Assembly: GCA_001767035.1 (NCBI GenBank)
Contig: MEKR01000138.1
Location: 1-46,172 of the forward strand
Origin: Acidobacteria bacterium RIFCSPLOWO2_02_FULL_61_28
Lineage (GTDB): Bacteria > Acidobacteriota > Terriglobia > 2-12-FULL-54-10
Reading direction: 5' to 3'
Length of the DNA: 46,172 bases
Shown here: positions 34,445 through 41,765 of the stretch, piece after piece
Layout of the letters: each line of letters begins with the position of its first letter
Numbering within the stretch: the first letter of the stretch is position 1
Position numbers and translations under genes: made by a program
Notes under the pieces: generated by a model
Told to the model about the DNA's origin: nothing
Databases searched by the model: none
What the model saw: only the letters and a program-made list of their open reading frames with translations

Positions 34445-34900
34445 TCATTTCACCTGAAGCGATTCGAGGTAGGTAGCGAGGTTGCGCGTGCGGACTTTGC
34501 CGAGGTCCTGGTCCCTCTGAATTTGCCCGAAGAATGGCCCCCAAACGGGCATTTCGCGCGACCCGTGCGCTGCCGTCACGGTTTCCTCGCCCGTAATGAT
34601 CTTTTCGATTTGCTGCGCGGGGAAGTTGCCGCCTCTCCGTTGAGCAATGCGCGTCAGGTCCGGGACCTTTGCTTTCAGGGACGATGCGGCAGGTCCTGCG
34701 CCTTTTGCGTCTGTCCCGTGGCAGGCAGCGCAGTAGGCGCGGAATAGCTCCGAACCTTTCAGAGATTCAATCAATTGATCCGGGGTCCGAGAACTTGGGG
34801 TCTGATCTTTCGTGCCTGCTTGCTGGGCATCCGCCCTGGGGGTCAATTGCATCACCACCAGGGCGCCCATCAGGAGTGGAACAAATCTTGGAAGAATCAT
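34445..34900 (-). CDS. Periplasmic c-type cytochrome
   Basis: This 151-residue protein has a signal peptide (MILPRFVPLLMGALVVMQLT, cleaved near ADAQ), then a single cytochrome c domain. The haem site is AYCAACHGTDAKG and the distal methionine ligand is probably in REMPVWGPFF. Such monohaem cytochromes pass electrons between membrane complexes and terminal oxidases. ATG 34900 was chosen because GGAGG stands 6 bases upstream and the signal peptide begins there. It lies 39 bp downstream of the CBS gene on the same strand, so the two may be cotranscribed. Directly behind it is a fragment of nrdR. Confidence 0.92.
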   Translation of the reverse strand: MILPRFVPLLMGALVVMQLTPRADAQQAGTKDQTPSSRTPDQLIESLKGSELFRAYCAACHGTDAKGAGPAASSLKAKVPDLTRIAQRRGGNFPAQQIEKIITGEETVTAAHGSREMPVWGPFFGQIQRDQDLGKVRTRNLATYLESLQVK

Positions 34901-34939
34901 GAGGCCCTCCTGCGTCACCAATCCAGCCGGGGAGGAGCA

Positions 34940-35332
34940 CTAGCCGAAGGTCAGGAACTCCGGTTCCAGCACCGACCGGATGATGTCTCTGCGCGAGATG
35001 ATTCCGACGACTTTCCCCTGCGAAGTCACCGGGACCCGCAATACGCCGCACTCTTCCAGCAGCCGCATGACTTCGTCCATGGGGGTGTCGGCATCTACGG
35101 TGATCGGCTCAGGAGACATGAGGTCCTGGGCGGTCAGGTCTTCCAGGTTCTTGCCATCAATCAGAGCAGCCATGATGTCCGCCTCCGTGATGACGCCCAG
35201 CACTCGGCCATCCTGATCTGTAACCGGCATGCCGCTGATTTCGTTGACGACAATCTGTGTGGCGACGTCCCGAACGGAGGCCCGCAACGTTGTCGCCAGC
35301 ACGGGTCTCTGCATGACCTCGGAAGCCTTCAT
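34940..35332 (-). CDS. CBS-domain pair protein
   Basis: The 130-residue protein is a stand-alone pair of CBS motifs: MKASEVMQRPVLATTLRASV, VNEISGMPVTDQDGRVLGVI, TEADIMAALI, then DLMSPEPITVDADTPMDEVM and GVLRVPVTSQGKVVGIISRR. Such Bateman modules bind adenine nucleotides and sense energy state. What it controls is unknown. AGGAGG lies 6 bases before the ATG. Its neighbours on the strand are nrdR upstream (197 bp gap) and a cytochrome c downstream. Confidence 0.93.
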   Translation of the reverse strand: MKASEVMQRPVLATTLRASVRDVATQIVVNEISGMPVTDQDGRVLGVITEADIMAALIDGKNLEDLTAQDLMSPEPITVDADTPMDEVMRLLEECGVLRVPVTSQGKVVGIISRRDIIRSVLEPEFLTFG

Positions 35333-35529
35333 GGAATCCTCCTGTCTCTTGCGTTTTTCATGCTCCGGCGCATTATCTTTTGATCTCCATCTAAAAGACC
35401 TGCAAGCCTTCTTCCATCCTCACTATTCCGTTTTCTCCTTTAGTTTCAATCGAGAGGCACAACGTTGCTGGGGAATCTAACGAACCTCTAGGAAGGGACT
35501 GGGTGGTATTACGCAGGTTGGCCGGCGAT

Positions 35530-35991
35530 TTACGAGCGCGGCGAGCGGAGCAGGTCTTTCAACTCGTCCATGAACTCTTTGACATCTTTGAAATCCAGGT
35601 AAACAGAAGCGAAGCGGACGTAGGCCACCTTGTCCAGCTCGCGGAGGCGGGTCATCAGGAGTTCGCCGATCTGCTGCGAGGGGACTTCGCGGTCGGCCGC
35701 ATCAATCACCAGCGCCTCGGCGTGGTTGACGATTTCCTCCAGGCGGGTCATGCTGACGGGGCGTTTTTCGCAGGCGCGCAGCAAGCCCGCCAGAATCTTC
35801 TGGCGGTCGAATTTCTCCCGCCGCCCGTCTTTCTTCACGACCATGTAAGGGATTTCATCCACGCGCTCATAGGTGGTAAAGCGGCGTTTGCAGCCGAGGC
35901 ACTCCCGCCGCCGGCGAATGGCCAGGTGCTCTTTGCCTTCGCGGGAATCCACCACTTTGTCTTCCGGATGACCGCAGAATGGGCATTTCAT
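35530..35991 (-). CDS. nrdR: Transcriptional repressor NrdR
   Basis: NrdR represses ribonucleotide reductase genes in response to ATP/dATP. The 153-residue length is standard. The N-terminal zinc ribbon is [19 protein letters not shown] with [18 protein letters not shown]; the ATP-cone follows: [20 protein letters not shown] and [19 protein letters not shown] near the end. ATG 35991 was chosen because the zinc ribbon always starts there; the open frame extends 13 residues further upstream. No ribonucleotide reductase gene is in the window. A fragment of a second copy lies at 34360-34441. Confidence 0.96.
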   Translation of the reverse strand: MKCPFCGHPEDKVVDSREGKEHLAIRRRRECLGCKRRFTTYERVDEIPYMVVKKDGRREKFDRQKILAGLLRACEKRPVSMTRLEEIVNHAEALVIDAADREVPSQQIGELLMTRLRELDKVAYVRFASVYLDFKDVKEFMDELKDLLRSPRS

Positions 35992-36037
35992 GTCGCGGGG
36001 TATCTTCCTCGAAGCGGTTGCGAAACCCATTGGGGGC

Positions 36038-36186
36038 CGTCAGGGCACGACTTCAGTCGTGCCGTCCGGTCCGCAAGTATAGCTTTTTCCTTGCGGCTTC
36101 AGCCGCTGAGGGACAAACCTCAGGGGCTAAAGCCCCCTTGTGGGTCGCGCGTTTTCGGCATCCCGGCTTGCCGGGATGCCCTGACG
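36038..36186. repeat. Foldback repeat, copy C (149 bp)
   Basis: Ends are the same CGTCAGGGCA and TGCCCTGACG as in copy A. GGCACGACTTCAGTCGTGCC and GGCTTCAGCCGCTGAGG / CCTCAGGGGCTAAAGCCC are conserved. The right hairpin differs: GGCATCCCGGC-TT-GCCGGGATGCC, so both arms changed together. It lies between nrdR and the divergent M48 protease gene; the rest of that 374-bp gap shows no gene. Confidence 0.9.
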
Positions 36187-36345
36187 GGATCCCAAAGAAG
36201 GGTATGCAACAGCCTCTTGTGTTTCCAAAACCGCCTCAGTATATCACACCGGCTCGTTGACCATCTGGTTACGGGAACCGGTTGCCAGATCGAATTCAGG
36301 CATCTTTCAGGCAGGATCGAGAATCCATTGGTAGTAGAGGTGCCA

Positions 36346-36369
36346 GGAGGAACTATGGAGGAACTATGA
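36346..36369 (+). promoter_or_regulatory. Duplicated ribosome binding site with a four-codon leader frame
   Basis: GGAGGAACTAT occurs twice in a row (36346-36356, 36357-36367). The first copy drives a tiny frame, ATG at 36355 reading Met-Glu-Glu-Leu then TGA (to 36369), whose stop overlaps the protease ATG at 36366 (ATGA). The second copy is the Shine-Dalgarno site of the protease gene. Confidence 0.6.
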
Positions 36370-37811
36370 AGGAATGGATGAAGAAGTGGTTGAGCGTGGC
36401 GCTCTGCTTTACCCTGCTGGTTTCGACCAACTATCCTAGCGTGTACGCGACGGCCGCCGTTGTCGAGGACACGCCAGGGATTGACCCGCTGCTCAAGAAG
36501 CCTTATCTCGAATTGCTGACTCTGGCGCCGACCCTCAAGTTCACGAGCCAGCAGTTTCAGGCGGTCCGTGAGCGCCTGAAGAAGGAAGAGAAGGCCAAGA
36601 AGGACAACCTCAAGCGCAAGCAGGACGACCTCGAGAAACAGGTCCGGCAGGTGCAAGCCGATCTGAAGCAGCTCAACGAGAAATCCGCCGTCGAGAGCGA
36701 AACGGTCAAGAACCAGCGCCACGATCTCCATTGCCGCATCCAATCCCTCCAGGCCCAACTGGCCGACCTAAAGGTCGCGCTCCAGAGTGGCGTTCCGGTC
36801 GAGTACGAGAACTACAACGCCAAGCTCGATCTGCTCGAGAAATGGCCCGCGGCCAAGCGCGAGATTACGCAGGCCATCGAATCCGGACAGGCCCGCACCC
36901 GCAAGTGGGGCGACGTGCAGAGCATCGGCTTCCGCACCATCGAAGCCAACCAAGAGGACGACATCAAAGCCGGCCAGGAAGCCGTCGAGCAGATGAAGCA
37001 GATGGGAATGATCCCCAAGGAGCTGGAAGACTCTACGGTGGCCGAATACGTCAACCGGCTGGGGCAGAACATCGCCCGGAATTCGGACCTGAAGGTTCCC
37101 CTGAATGTACGGGTTCTGAACTCGAAAGAGATTAACGCCTTCGCGCTGCCGGGGGGCTTTCTCTATGTGAATCGGGGACTGCTCGAAGAGACGCAGAACG
37201 AAGCGCAACTGGCGGGCGTGCTGGCGCATGAGATTTCGCACGACGTGGCCCGTCACAGCCACCGGCTGATGAAGAAGGCTACCATCGCCAGCGTGATCTA
37301 CCAGGCCGCACAGATTGCGGCGCTCATCCTGACCGGCGGGGTCGCCGGGATCGGGACCTACTACGCGCTCCAGTACGGTTTCTACGGCCTGGGCCTGGCC
37401 TTGAGCCTCCAGTTGCTCGGCGTGAGCCGCGACTACGAGATGGAGGCCGACATCCTCGGCGCGCAGTACGTCTGGAAGGCCGGATACAACCCCGAGGGCT
37501 TCATCCAGTTCTTCGACGTCATGGCGTCGAAAGAAGGCTACGTCGAAAAGACCAGCTTTTTCCGCACGCACCCCGCTTTCTACGACCGGATCGTCGGGGT
37601 CTTCCGCGAGATTTCGTTCCTCCCGAAGCAAGAACAGGCCGTCGAGAATACCAGCGAGTTCCTGGCGATTAAGGCGCACTTGAAGAAAATTGGCGAGGAA
37701 CTCGACAAGGAAGAGAAAGACCGTCCCACGCTCTTCAAACGCGAGCCGGGCTGCCCCGAGCCGCCCGCAGAGCCAGGAGCCGGAACTTTGCAGCAAAGAC
37801 CTAGGAGTTAG
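36366..37811 (+). CDS. Exported M48-family zinc metalloprotease with coiled-coil N-terminal region
   Basis: The 481-residue protein has a signal peptide (MKEWMKKWLSVALCFTLLVS), a long charged coiled-coil region (about 60-145, rich in KKEEKAKK and KQDDLEKQVRQVQADLKQ), and a peptidase M48 domain. The zinc motif is LAHEISHDVARH (HExxH) and the third ligand is in DYEMEADILGAQYV. A hydrophobic segment (IAALILTGGVAGIGTYYAL) lies between them. It resembles BepA/YfgC-like periplasmic proteases and chaperones that check outer-membrane proteins, but those carry TPR repeats instead of a coiled coil. GGAGG lies 5 bases before the ATG. Confidence 0.88.
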   Translation: MKEWMKKWLSVALCFTLLVSTNYPSVYATAAVVEDTPGIDPLLKKPYLELLTLAPTLKFTSQQFQAVRERLKKEEKAKKDNLKRKQDDLEKQVRQVQADLKQLNEKSAVESETVKNQRHDLHCRIQSLQAQLADLKVALQSGVPVEYENYNAKLDLLEKWPAAKREITQAIESGQARTRKWGDVQSIGFRTIEANQEDDIKAGQEAVEQMKQMGMIPKELEDSTVAEYVNRLGQNIARNSDLKVPLNVRVLNSKEINAFALPGGFLYVNRGLLEETQNEAQLAGVLAHEISHDVARHSHRLMKKATIASVIYQAAQIAALILTGGVAGIGTYYALQYGFYGLGLALSLQLLGVSRDYEMEADILGAQYVWKAGYNPEGFIQFFDVMASKEGYVEKTSFFRTHPAFYDRIVGVFREISFLPKQEQAVENTSEFLAIKAHLKKIGEELDKEEKDRPTLFKREPGCPEPPAEPGAGTLQQRPRS

Positions 37812-37838
37812 GGGCCGCTCGGCTCCCTGATCACCCGG

Positions 37839-37866
37839 CATTCCTCCCCTCGGGGTTCGAGGAATG
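37839..37866 (+). terminator. Hairpin after the M48 protease gene
   Basis: CATTCCTC and GAGGAATG form an 8-bp stem around a 12-base loop containing CCCTCGGGG, 27 bp after the stop codon. There is no T tract, so it is a possible terminator or mRNA-end stabiliser only. Confidence 0.45.
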
Positions 37867-38106
37867 ATCGGGCGGCTCGCACAGAAATCCCACCAGACCA
37901 AGGCTAAGGTATTGTTAAAAAAGGGAAAAAGAATTCTCTTTTTCCTCAACCCGGAAATCCTGGACCTAAAAGGAATCTGTATTTTCAATAAGTTAGCTGG
38001 TTTCCAGTTTGGTATCAGAAATGCGGGTAATTGCTGTGGTTTTCGTGCCTCGAGAGCAAATTTCAGGCCCGAGCCGAACCATTTCAAAACAATGGAGAGT
38101 AAAAAA

Positions 38107-38745
38107 ATGAAGAAAAATCTCCTGGCAATTGCGGCGGTGGTCCTGCTTGGATGCGCAGTCGCGCAAGCAGATACCGTCATTAGTGTATATAGTGGTGGAA
38201 TCTCTCTCGATGGTTACAGTACTGCGACCGCCGGTACTTCGGCTGACCCATGGTCAATCAGAGAGACCATGACCAGCTCAGGTATCCTTGAGTTGGCCTG
38301 TGATCTTTGCGCGCCTGTTGGACCCGATGATGCAACGGGGATCGGCTATCTCTACGGGAAGTGGTTTCAAAAAACCATATTGAACGACTCGGGGGTTGAC
38401 TGGACATCGTTCGAGCTGGAGCTCCGGATCGATCCGGCCTTGCCATCCTTTGATGGTGATGGTTTGAGTTTCGCGCAGGGAAGCGGCCTTCTTTTCTCGT
38501 CAGACAAGTTTGCTACCTACTCTGCGATCGAGGACATCAGAGACTACCTGAACTTCCATAACGGATTGGTTGCCGTTGGTGAGTCGGTGACCTTTAATTT
38601 TGCGGTTACGGACAACCAAACTAACGAACCGATTTACCTGGCCCAGACTCTGAACAGGCCTGAGGTTCCCGAGCCGTCCACGTTGCTGACGCTCGTCATT
38701 GGGCTGCTGGGACTTGCTGGCGCTGCGCGGCGTCGCTTCGTTTAA
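38107..38745 (+). CDS. PEP-CTERM sorted exported protein
   Basis: This 212-residue protein has a signal peptide (MKKNLLAIAAVVLLGCAVAQ, then ADTV), a beta-rich middle of unknown fold, and a C-terminal PEP-CTERM anchor: PEVPEPSTLLTLVIGLLGLA ending in AARRRFV. Exosortases recognise this tail, cut it and attach or release the protein at the cell surface. No exosortase gene is in the window. ATG 38107 was chosen because GGAG stands 9 bases upstream; an ATG at 38092 has no such site. The DNA is less GC-rich than the neighbours. Two tiny PEP-CTERM genes follow directly on the same strand. Confidence 0.88.
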   Translation: MKKNLLAIAAVVLLGCAVAQADTVISVYSGGISLDGYSTATAGTSADPWSIRETMTSSGILELACDLCAPVGPDDATGIGYLYGKWFQKTILNDSGVDWTSFELELRIDPALPSFDGDGLSFAQGSGLLFSSDKFATYSAIEDIRDYLNFHNGLVAVGESVTFNFAVTDNQTNEPIYLAQTLNRPEVPEPSTLLTLVIGLLGLAGAARRRFV

Positions 38746-38798
38746 TGCCCGGCGCGAGCTTGGTGAGCCGGAGACGGGCAAAGAACACGAAGGAATAG
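38745..38798 (+). pseudogene. Tail remnant of a micro-PEP-CTERM gene
   Basis: The frame reads ASLVSRRRAKNTKE then TAG, matching the ends GLWRGRRPKDPKE and GLWRGRRSKNPKL of the next two genes. The 45 bp behind it (GGAATAGTTTCAGAATATTG and onward to the next ATG) also match the spacer between those genes. It is therefore probably the 3' end of a third, mostly lost unit. Confidence 0.6.
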
Positions 38799-38826
38799 TT
38801 TCAGAATATTGGCGGGAGGGTGACCA

Positions 38827-39003
38827 ATGGGTAAATTGGTGGCTGTTTGGGTTTTGTTTGTGATGGTTGGAATGGGTCCATCTCTGCTGTGGGGGGCGGA
38901 GAACGGCACGCTCCCGGAACCCGCGTCCTTGCTTCTGCTGGCCGCTGGCGCTGGCGCCATTGGTTTGTGGAGAGGGCGACGGCCAAAGGACCCGAAGGAA
39001 TAG
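38827..39003 (+). CDS. Micro-PEP-CTERM protein 1 (58 residues)
   Basis: The protein consists of a signal peptide (MGKLVAVWVLFVMVGMGPSL, ending near LWGAE), about eight residues, and a PEP-CTERM anchor, LPEPASLLLLAAGAGAIGLW followed by RGRRPKDPKE. Almost no mature domain lies between the two. If processed by signal peptidase and exosortase only a short peptide would remain. GGGAGGG lies 5-6 bases before the ATG. A second gene of the same design follows after 26 bp with nearly identical DNA at its 3' end. Its small size and duplication suggest selection rather than chance, but function is unknown. Confidence 0.78.
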   Translation: MGKLVAVWVLFVMVGMGPSLLWGAENGTLPEPASLLLLAAGAGAIGLWRGRRPKDPKE

Positions 39004-39029
39004 TTTCAGAAGATTGGCGGGAGGTACCA

Positions 39030-39203
39030 ATGAGAATCGGATTGGCGGCTTTGGTATTGATTATGATGGTTGGGATGGCTCCATCGTTGCTGGCGGGAGA
39101 GGCTCCTAAGGTCCCGGAGCCCGCGTCTTTGCTCCTGCTGGCTGCTGGCGCGGGTGCCATTGGTTTGTGGAGAGGGCGACGGTCAAAGAACCCGAAGTTA
39201 TAG
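39030..39203 (+). CDS. Micro-PEP-CTERM protein 2 (57 residues)
   Basis: Same design as the gene before it: signal peptide MRIGLAALVLIMMVGMAPSL (ending near LAGEA), a few residues, then VPEPASLLLLAAGAGAIGLW and RGRRSKNPKL. The anchor is identical to that of protein 1 apart from the residue before PEP, while the signal peptides differ more. GGGAGG lies 5 bases before the ATG. The leader (GATTGGCGGGAGG) is shared with protein 1. It is the last unit of the array; the 235 bp behind it show no further copy. Confidence 0.78.
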   Translation: MRIGLAALVLIMMVGMAPSLLAGEAPKVPEPASLLLLAAGAGAIGLWRGRRSKNPKL

Positions 39204-39438
39204 CTGGCAATGCCGGATGTATAGAATTTCTCCGGCAGGTGTATCGCGCAGTTCATCGCAAGTCAAGGCGATTGTATGCGAAGCGCGCCTTCCCTCCCGA
39301 GCGGCGTCGGGGGAACCGCGGTCTACAGGTGTGAAGCCACTCTGACGCGGCAACCCGAGCCAACCCTACGCCCCGAATCAGCCTGCAATTCGCTTAACAG
39401 TTCCACCCACTCAGGCCTGCCATAGAGCAGTGAAGCTT

Positions 39439-40305
39439 ATGGATTGGATTCGAATCGCGAGCGACCCTTACTGGTTCGTATTAGTGGTGTCGTTCCTCGG
39501 CATCGCAGTTTGGGAGACCTGCCGGGCCAGACGCGAACTCGCTGCGCCTCTGGGGACACGGTGGGGGAAGCACTCGCTGATCTGGATTTCAGGCGGGATC
39601 CTCACAAGGGGGTTGTATGGAGTCGGCCCTGTGCTGGTCGCCGCATCGGTCGAGGGCAGCAGACTCGGTCTCTTGAATCAACCCTGGATGCCGTTTGCCG
39701 CACGGTGCATTCTCGCCCTCCTCCTGCTCGATCTGACCAAGTATGCGGTGCACCGGGCGTGGCACTCCTTCCCCATTTTATGGCGCGTGCACCAGGTGCA
39801 TCACTCCGATCCGGAATATGACTTATCCACTACCTTCCGCTTTCATCCGATTGAGTCTCTTGTGACGCAAGGGGTGTATCTCTCCGTGGTCGTGGTCCTT
39901 GCTCCTCCGCCCGTGGCGGTTCTGGCCGCCGAACTGTCCCGTGCTTTCCTGGGTTTCTTCGCACACGCCAATGCGTCGCTTCCGAAATGGGTTGAGAAGA
40001 TCGCGCGCGTCGTCTTCATCACGCCGGACTTGCATCGCATTCATCATTCGGTAGAAGAATGGGAACAGGTAAAGAATCTTGGCGAGAACTTTTCCTGCTG
40101 GGACCGCCTGTTCCACACCTATGTTCCGGAGCCGGCTGCCGGGCAAGCAGCGATGATCACCGGCCTGCGAGGATTCCAGAACCCCGGCAGCCTCGGCCTC
40201 ACTTTTATGCTTACGCAGCCCTTCCTGCCCGAGCGGCCCGAGCGGCGGCCCGAGCGGAGGGAAGAGCAGCCCTCTCCATCCGTGCCGCTCGCCACGGCCG
40301 ATTAG
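39439..40305 (+). CDS. Fatty acid hydroxylase / sterol desaturase family membrane enzyme
   Basis: This 288-residue membrane di-iron enzyme has the histidine clusters of the family: YAVHRAWHSF (HxxxH), HQVHHSDPEYD (HxxHH), FAHANAS and LHRIHHSVEE (HxxHH). Four hydrophobic segments surround them. Members hydroxylate or desaturate lipids, sterols or carotenoids using O2; the substrate here is unknown. The C-terminal 20 residues are rich in Arg, Glu and Pro. The start is either ATG 39439 or GTG 39430; neither has a clear ribosome binding site. It stands alone between the PEP-CTERM genes and a convergent P-loop gene. Confidence 0.9.
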   Translation: MDWIRIASDPYWFVLVVSFLGIAVWETCRARRELAAPLGTRWGKHSLIWISGGILTRGLYGVGPVLVAASVEGSRLGLLNQPWMPFAARCILALLLLDLTKYAVHRAWHSFPILWRVHQVHHSDPEYDLSTTFRFHPIESLVTQGVYLSVVVVLAPPPVAVLAAELSRAFLGFFAHANASLPKWVEKIARVVFITPDLHRIHHSVEEWEQVKNLGENFSCWDRLFHTYVPEPAAGQAAMITGLRGFQNPGSLGLTFMLTQPFLPERPERRPERREEQPSPSVPLATAD

Positions 40306-40412
40306 CGCCTCCAAGAGCAAATCTTCGGGTCGTGCAGCAAAGAATCCTTTGCGCCCGTGCCGGAGCTTTTCCCGGACGATATCCCCCAGCGATGGCGGTC
40401 ATAGGGGAAAGG

Positions 40413-41069
40413 CTACCTCGGAAGTGCCAGTGCTTTTTCGGTCGCGGCGAGCCGCCCCTCCACAAAGGTTGCGATCTCAGGCGTTACGTAGCGTGGCGGA
40501 TGAATAGAAAAAGCGGGTTTGCCGCGAATTAACTCCACCAAAATCTCCTCCCAGACAGCTTGTTCCAGGCCCGACTCCAAAATCAAACAGGCATCGGCCC
40601 GCGCCAGAAACTCCCGCGCCGAGTCTTTGAAGTCCCGCCGAGCGGGGTCTAAGACCGTCAGGTACACATTCGGCTGATAGTAACGCAGGATGCTGTTGCT
40701 TTCGATGATGACGTGCCTGCCCTGAGCGGAGCCGAAGGGCTCGTCGTTGGCAATCGCCTGCCGCAATGCCGGGAGAGCAGTTTGCAGGGTTCCCATCCGC
40801 ACGCGCGCCCACAACGCCCGCCTCGCCCCAGACACCAAAAAGCGTGAGGTGTCGGTCTTGCCGCTGCGATCGGTCTCTTCCGTAATGACGAAGGGAGGCG
40901 CGTCGGAGGCGGCGTCATACTCTTCTCCATCCTCCGAATAGGCGCCGTGTCCGTATTGCGTGAGCTTGATGGCGGTCCAGTTGTACCAGGGCAACGCGCT
41001 GATCAGCCCGGCCACGACCGAGGTCTTGCCGATGTCGCGGCTGTTGCCGCCCACCACGACCATCTTCAT
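40413..41069 (-). CDS. MobB-like P-loop nucleotide-binding protein
   Basis: The 218-residue protein starts MKMVVVGGNSRDIGKTSVVA, a clear Walker A loop. Later parts are WTAIKLTQYGHGAYSEDGEE and HVIIESNSILRYYQPNVYLT, similar to MobB-type proteins, in which a P-loop NTPase precedes an ESNS/EG-type switch. Its role is not clear; a link to molybdenum cofactor handling with MobA at 8614 is possible but unproven. The peptide PFGSAQGR at about 111-118 is encoded by a dispersed DNA repeat (40716-40743) that seems to have inserted in frame just before the conserved VIIESNS strand. Confidence 0.68.
   Translation of the reverse strand: MKMVVVGGNSRDIGKTSVVAGLISALPWYNWTAIKLTQYGHGAYSEDGEEYDAASDAPPFVITEETDRSGKTDTSRFLVSGARRALWARVRMGTLQTALPALRQAIANDEPFGSAQGRHVIIESNSILRYYQPNVYLTVLDPARRDFKDSAREFLARADACLILESGLEQAVWEEILVELIRGKPAFSIHPPRYVTPEIATFVEGRLAATEKALALPR
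40716..40743. repeat. Dispersed short repeat inside a coding region
   Basis: CCTGAGCGGAGCCGAAGGGC matches the core CCTGAGCGAAGCCGAAGG of the intergenic repeat at 10189-10252 with one difference over 18 bp. It keeps the reading frame of the P-loop gene. Confidence 0.6.
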
Positions 41070-41140
41070 GGCGTCATTCTAGCACCTTAAGGGTGCGTCG
41101 AAAGTTGCGTTTCGCAGGCGATGCGGCTACAGAATAGAGG

Positions 41141-41638
41141 ATGCGCCGGCTCCGCCTCCGAGGGAAGGGTAAGAAACGAATCCGTGTCCTTCTTCTGCTG
41201 GTATCGTTGGCGGTGGCCGCCTACCATTATTTCGTTCGCCCAACCTATTTCCGAGGGCCGGAAGACTCGCGATGCAGCGGAACCGAGGGCTGCTTTACGG
41301 GCGTCGTCACGCGCGTTGTGGATGGCGACACGCTGGACGTCAACGGCGAGAGAATCCGGCTGGTGCTGGTGAATGCGCCGGAACGAGGCACGCCCGAAGG
41401 ACCCGCCTCCACCGAGTACCTGCGGCAGCTTTGCCCCGTGGGGTCAACGGCGCTGGTGGATCAAGACGATCTCCAGCGTACCGACGCCTACGGGCGGACG
41501 TTGGCGGTCGTCTGGTGCGGACAAACGCGGGTCAATGAAGAAATGATCCGAGCCGGCCACGCTCGGGTCTACCGCCGTTTCTGTCGCGAGAGCGAATTCG
41601 GCCTCGAACCCTGGGCCGTGGCATGGGGTTGCGGTTGA
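41141..41638 (+). CDS. Membrane-anchored thermonuclease-like (SNase) protein
   Basis: The 165-residue protein has a basic N-terminus (MRRLRLRGKGKKRIR), a membrane anchor (VLLLLVSLAVAAYHYFV, about 16-32) and a staphylococcal-nuclease domain: VVTRVVDGDTLDVNGERIRL, VNAPERGTPEGPAST, RTDAYGRTLAVVWCG and VNEEMIRAGHARVYRRF. The catalytic Asp, Arg and Glu positions of the family are conserved. It probably cleaves nucleic acid on the outer face of the inner membrane. Four cysteines (SRCSGTEGC, LCPVG, VWCG) could form disulfides there. The ribosome binding site is weak. Start ATG 41141 lies 71 bp from the divergent P-loop gene. Confidence 0.88.
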   Translation: MRRLRLRGKGKKRIRVLLLLVSLAVAAYHYFVRPTYFRGPEDSRCSGTEGCFTGVVTRVVDGDTLDVNGERIRLVLVNAPERGTPEGPASTEYLRQLCPVGSTALVDQDDLQRTDAYGRTLAVVWCGQTRVNEEMIRAGHARVYRRFCRESEFGLEPWAVAWGCG

Positions 41639-41765
41639 TCGGGCGCACCCCGGAAGATTACGGGCGTCGCTATTTCTGACTCTTCGGAAACCATACTCTC
41701 GGACCGGAACCATCCGGTGTATGATAGGCGCGCTAAGAGCCAATTTCATTGGAAGGAAAAACAAA

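Noticed and set aside
36768..38180. A 470-codon minus-strand frame opposite the M48 protease and the gap behind it
   Set aside because: Spans two plus-strand genes and an intergenic hairpin; no start signal or domain.
39204..39438. A further micro-PEP-CTERM unit after the second one
   Set aside because: No anchor or signal-peptide coding sequence is found in any frame.
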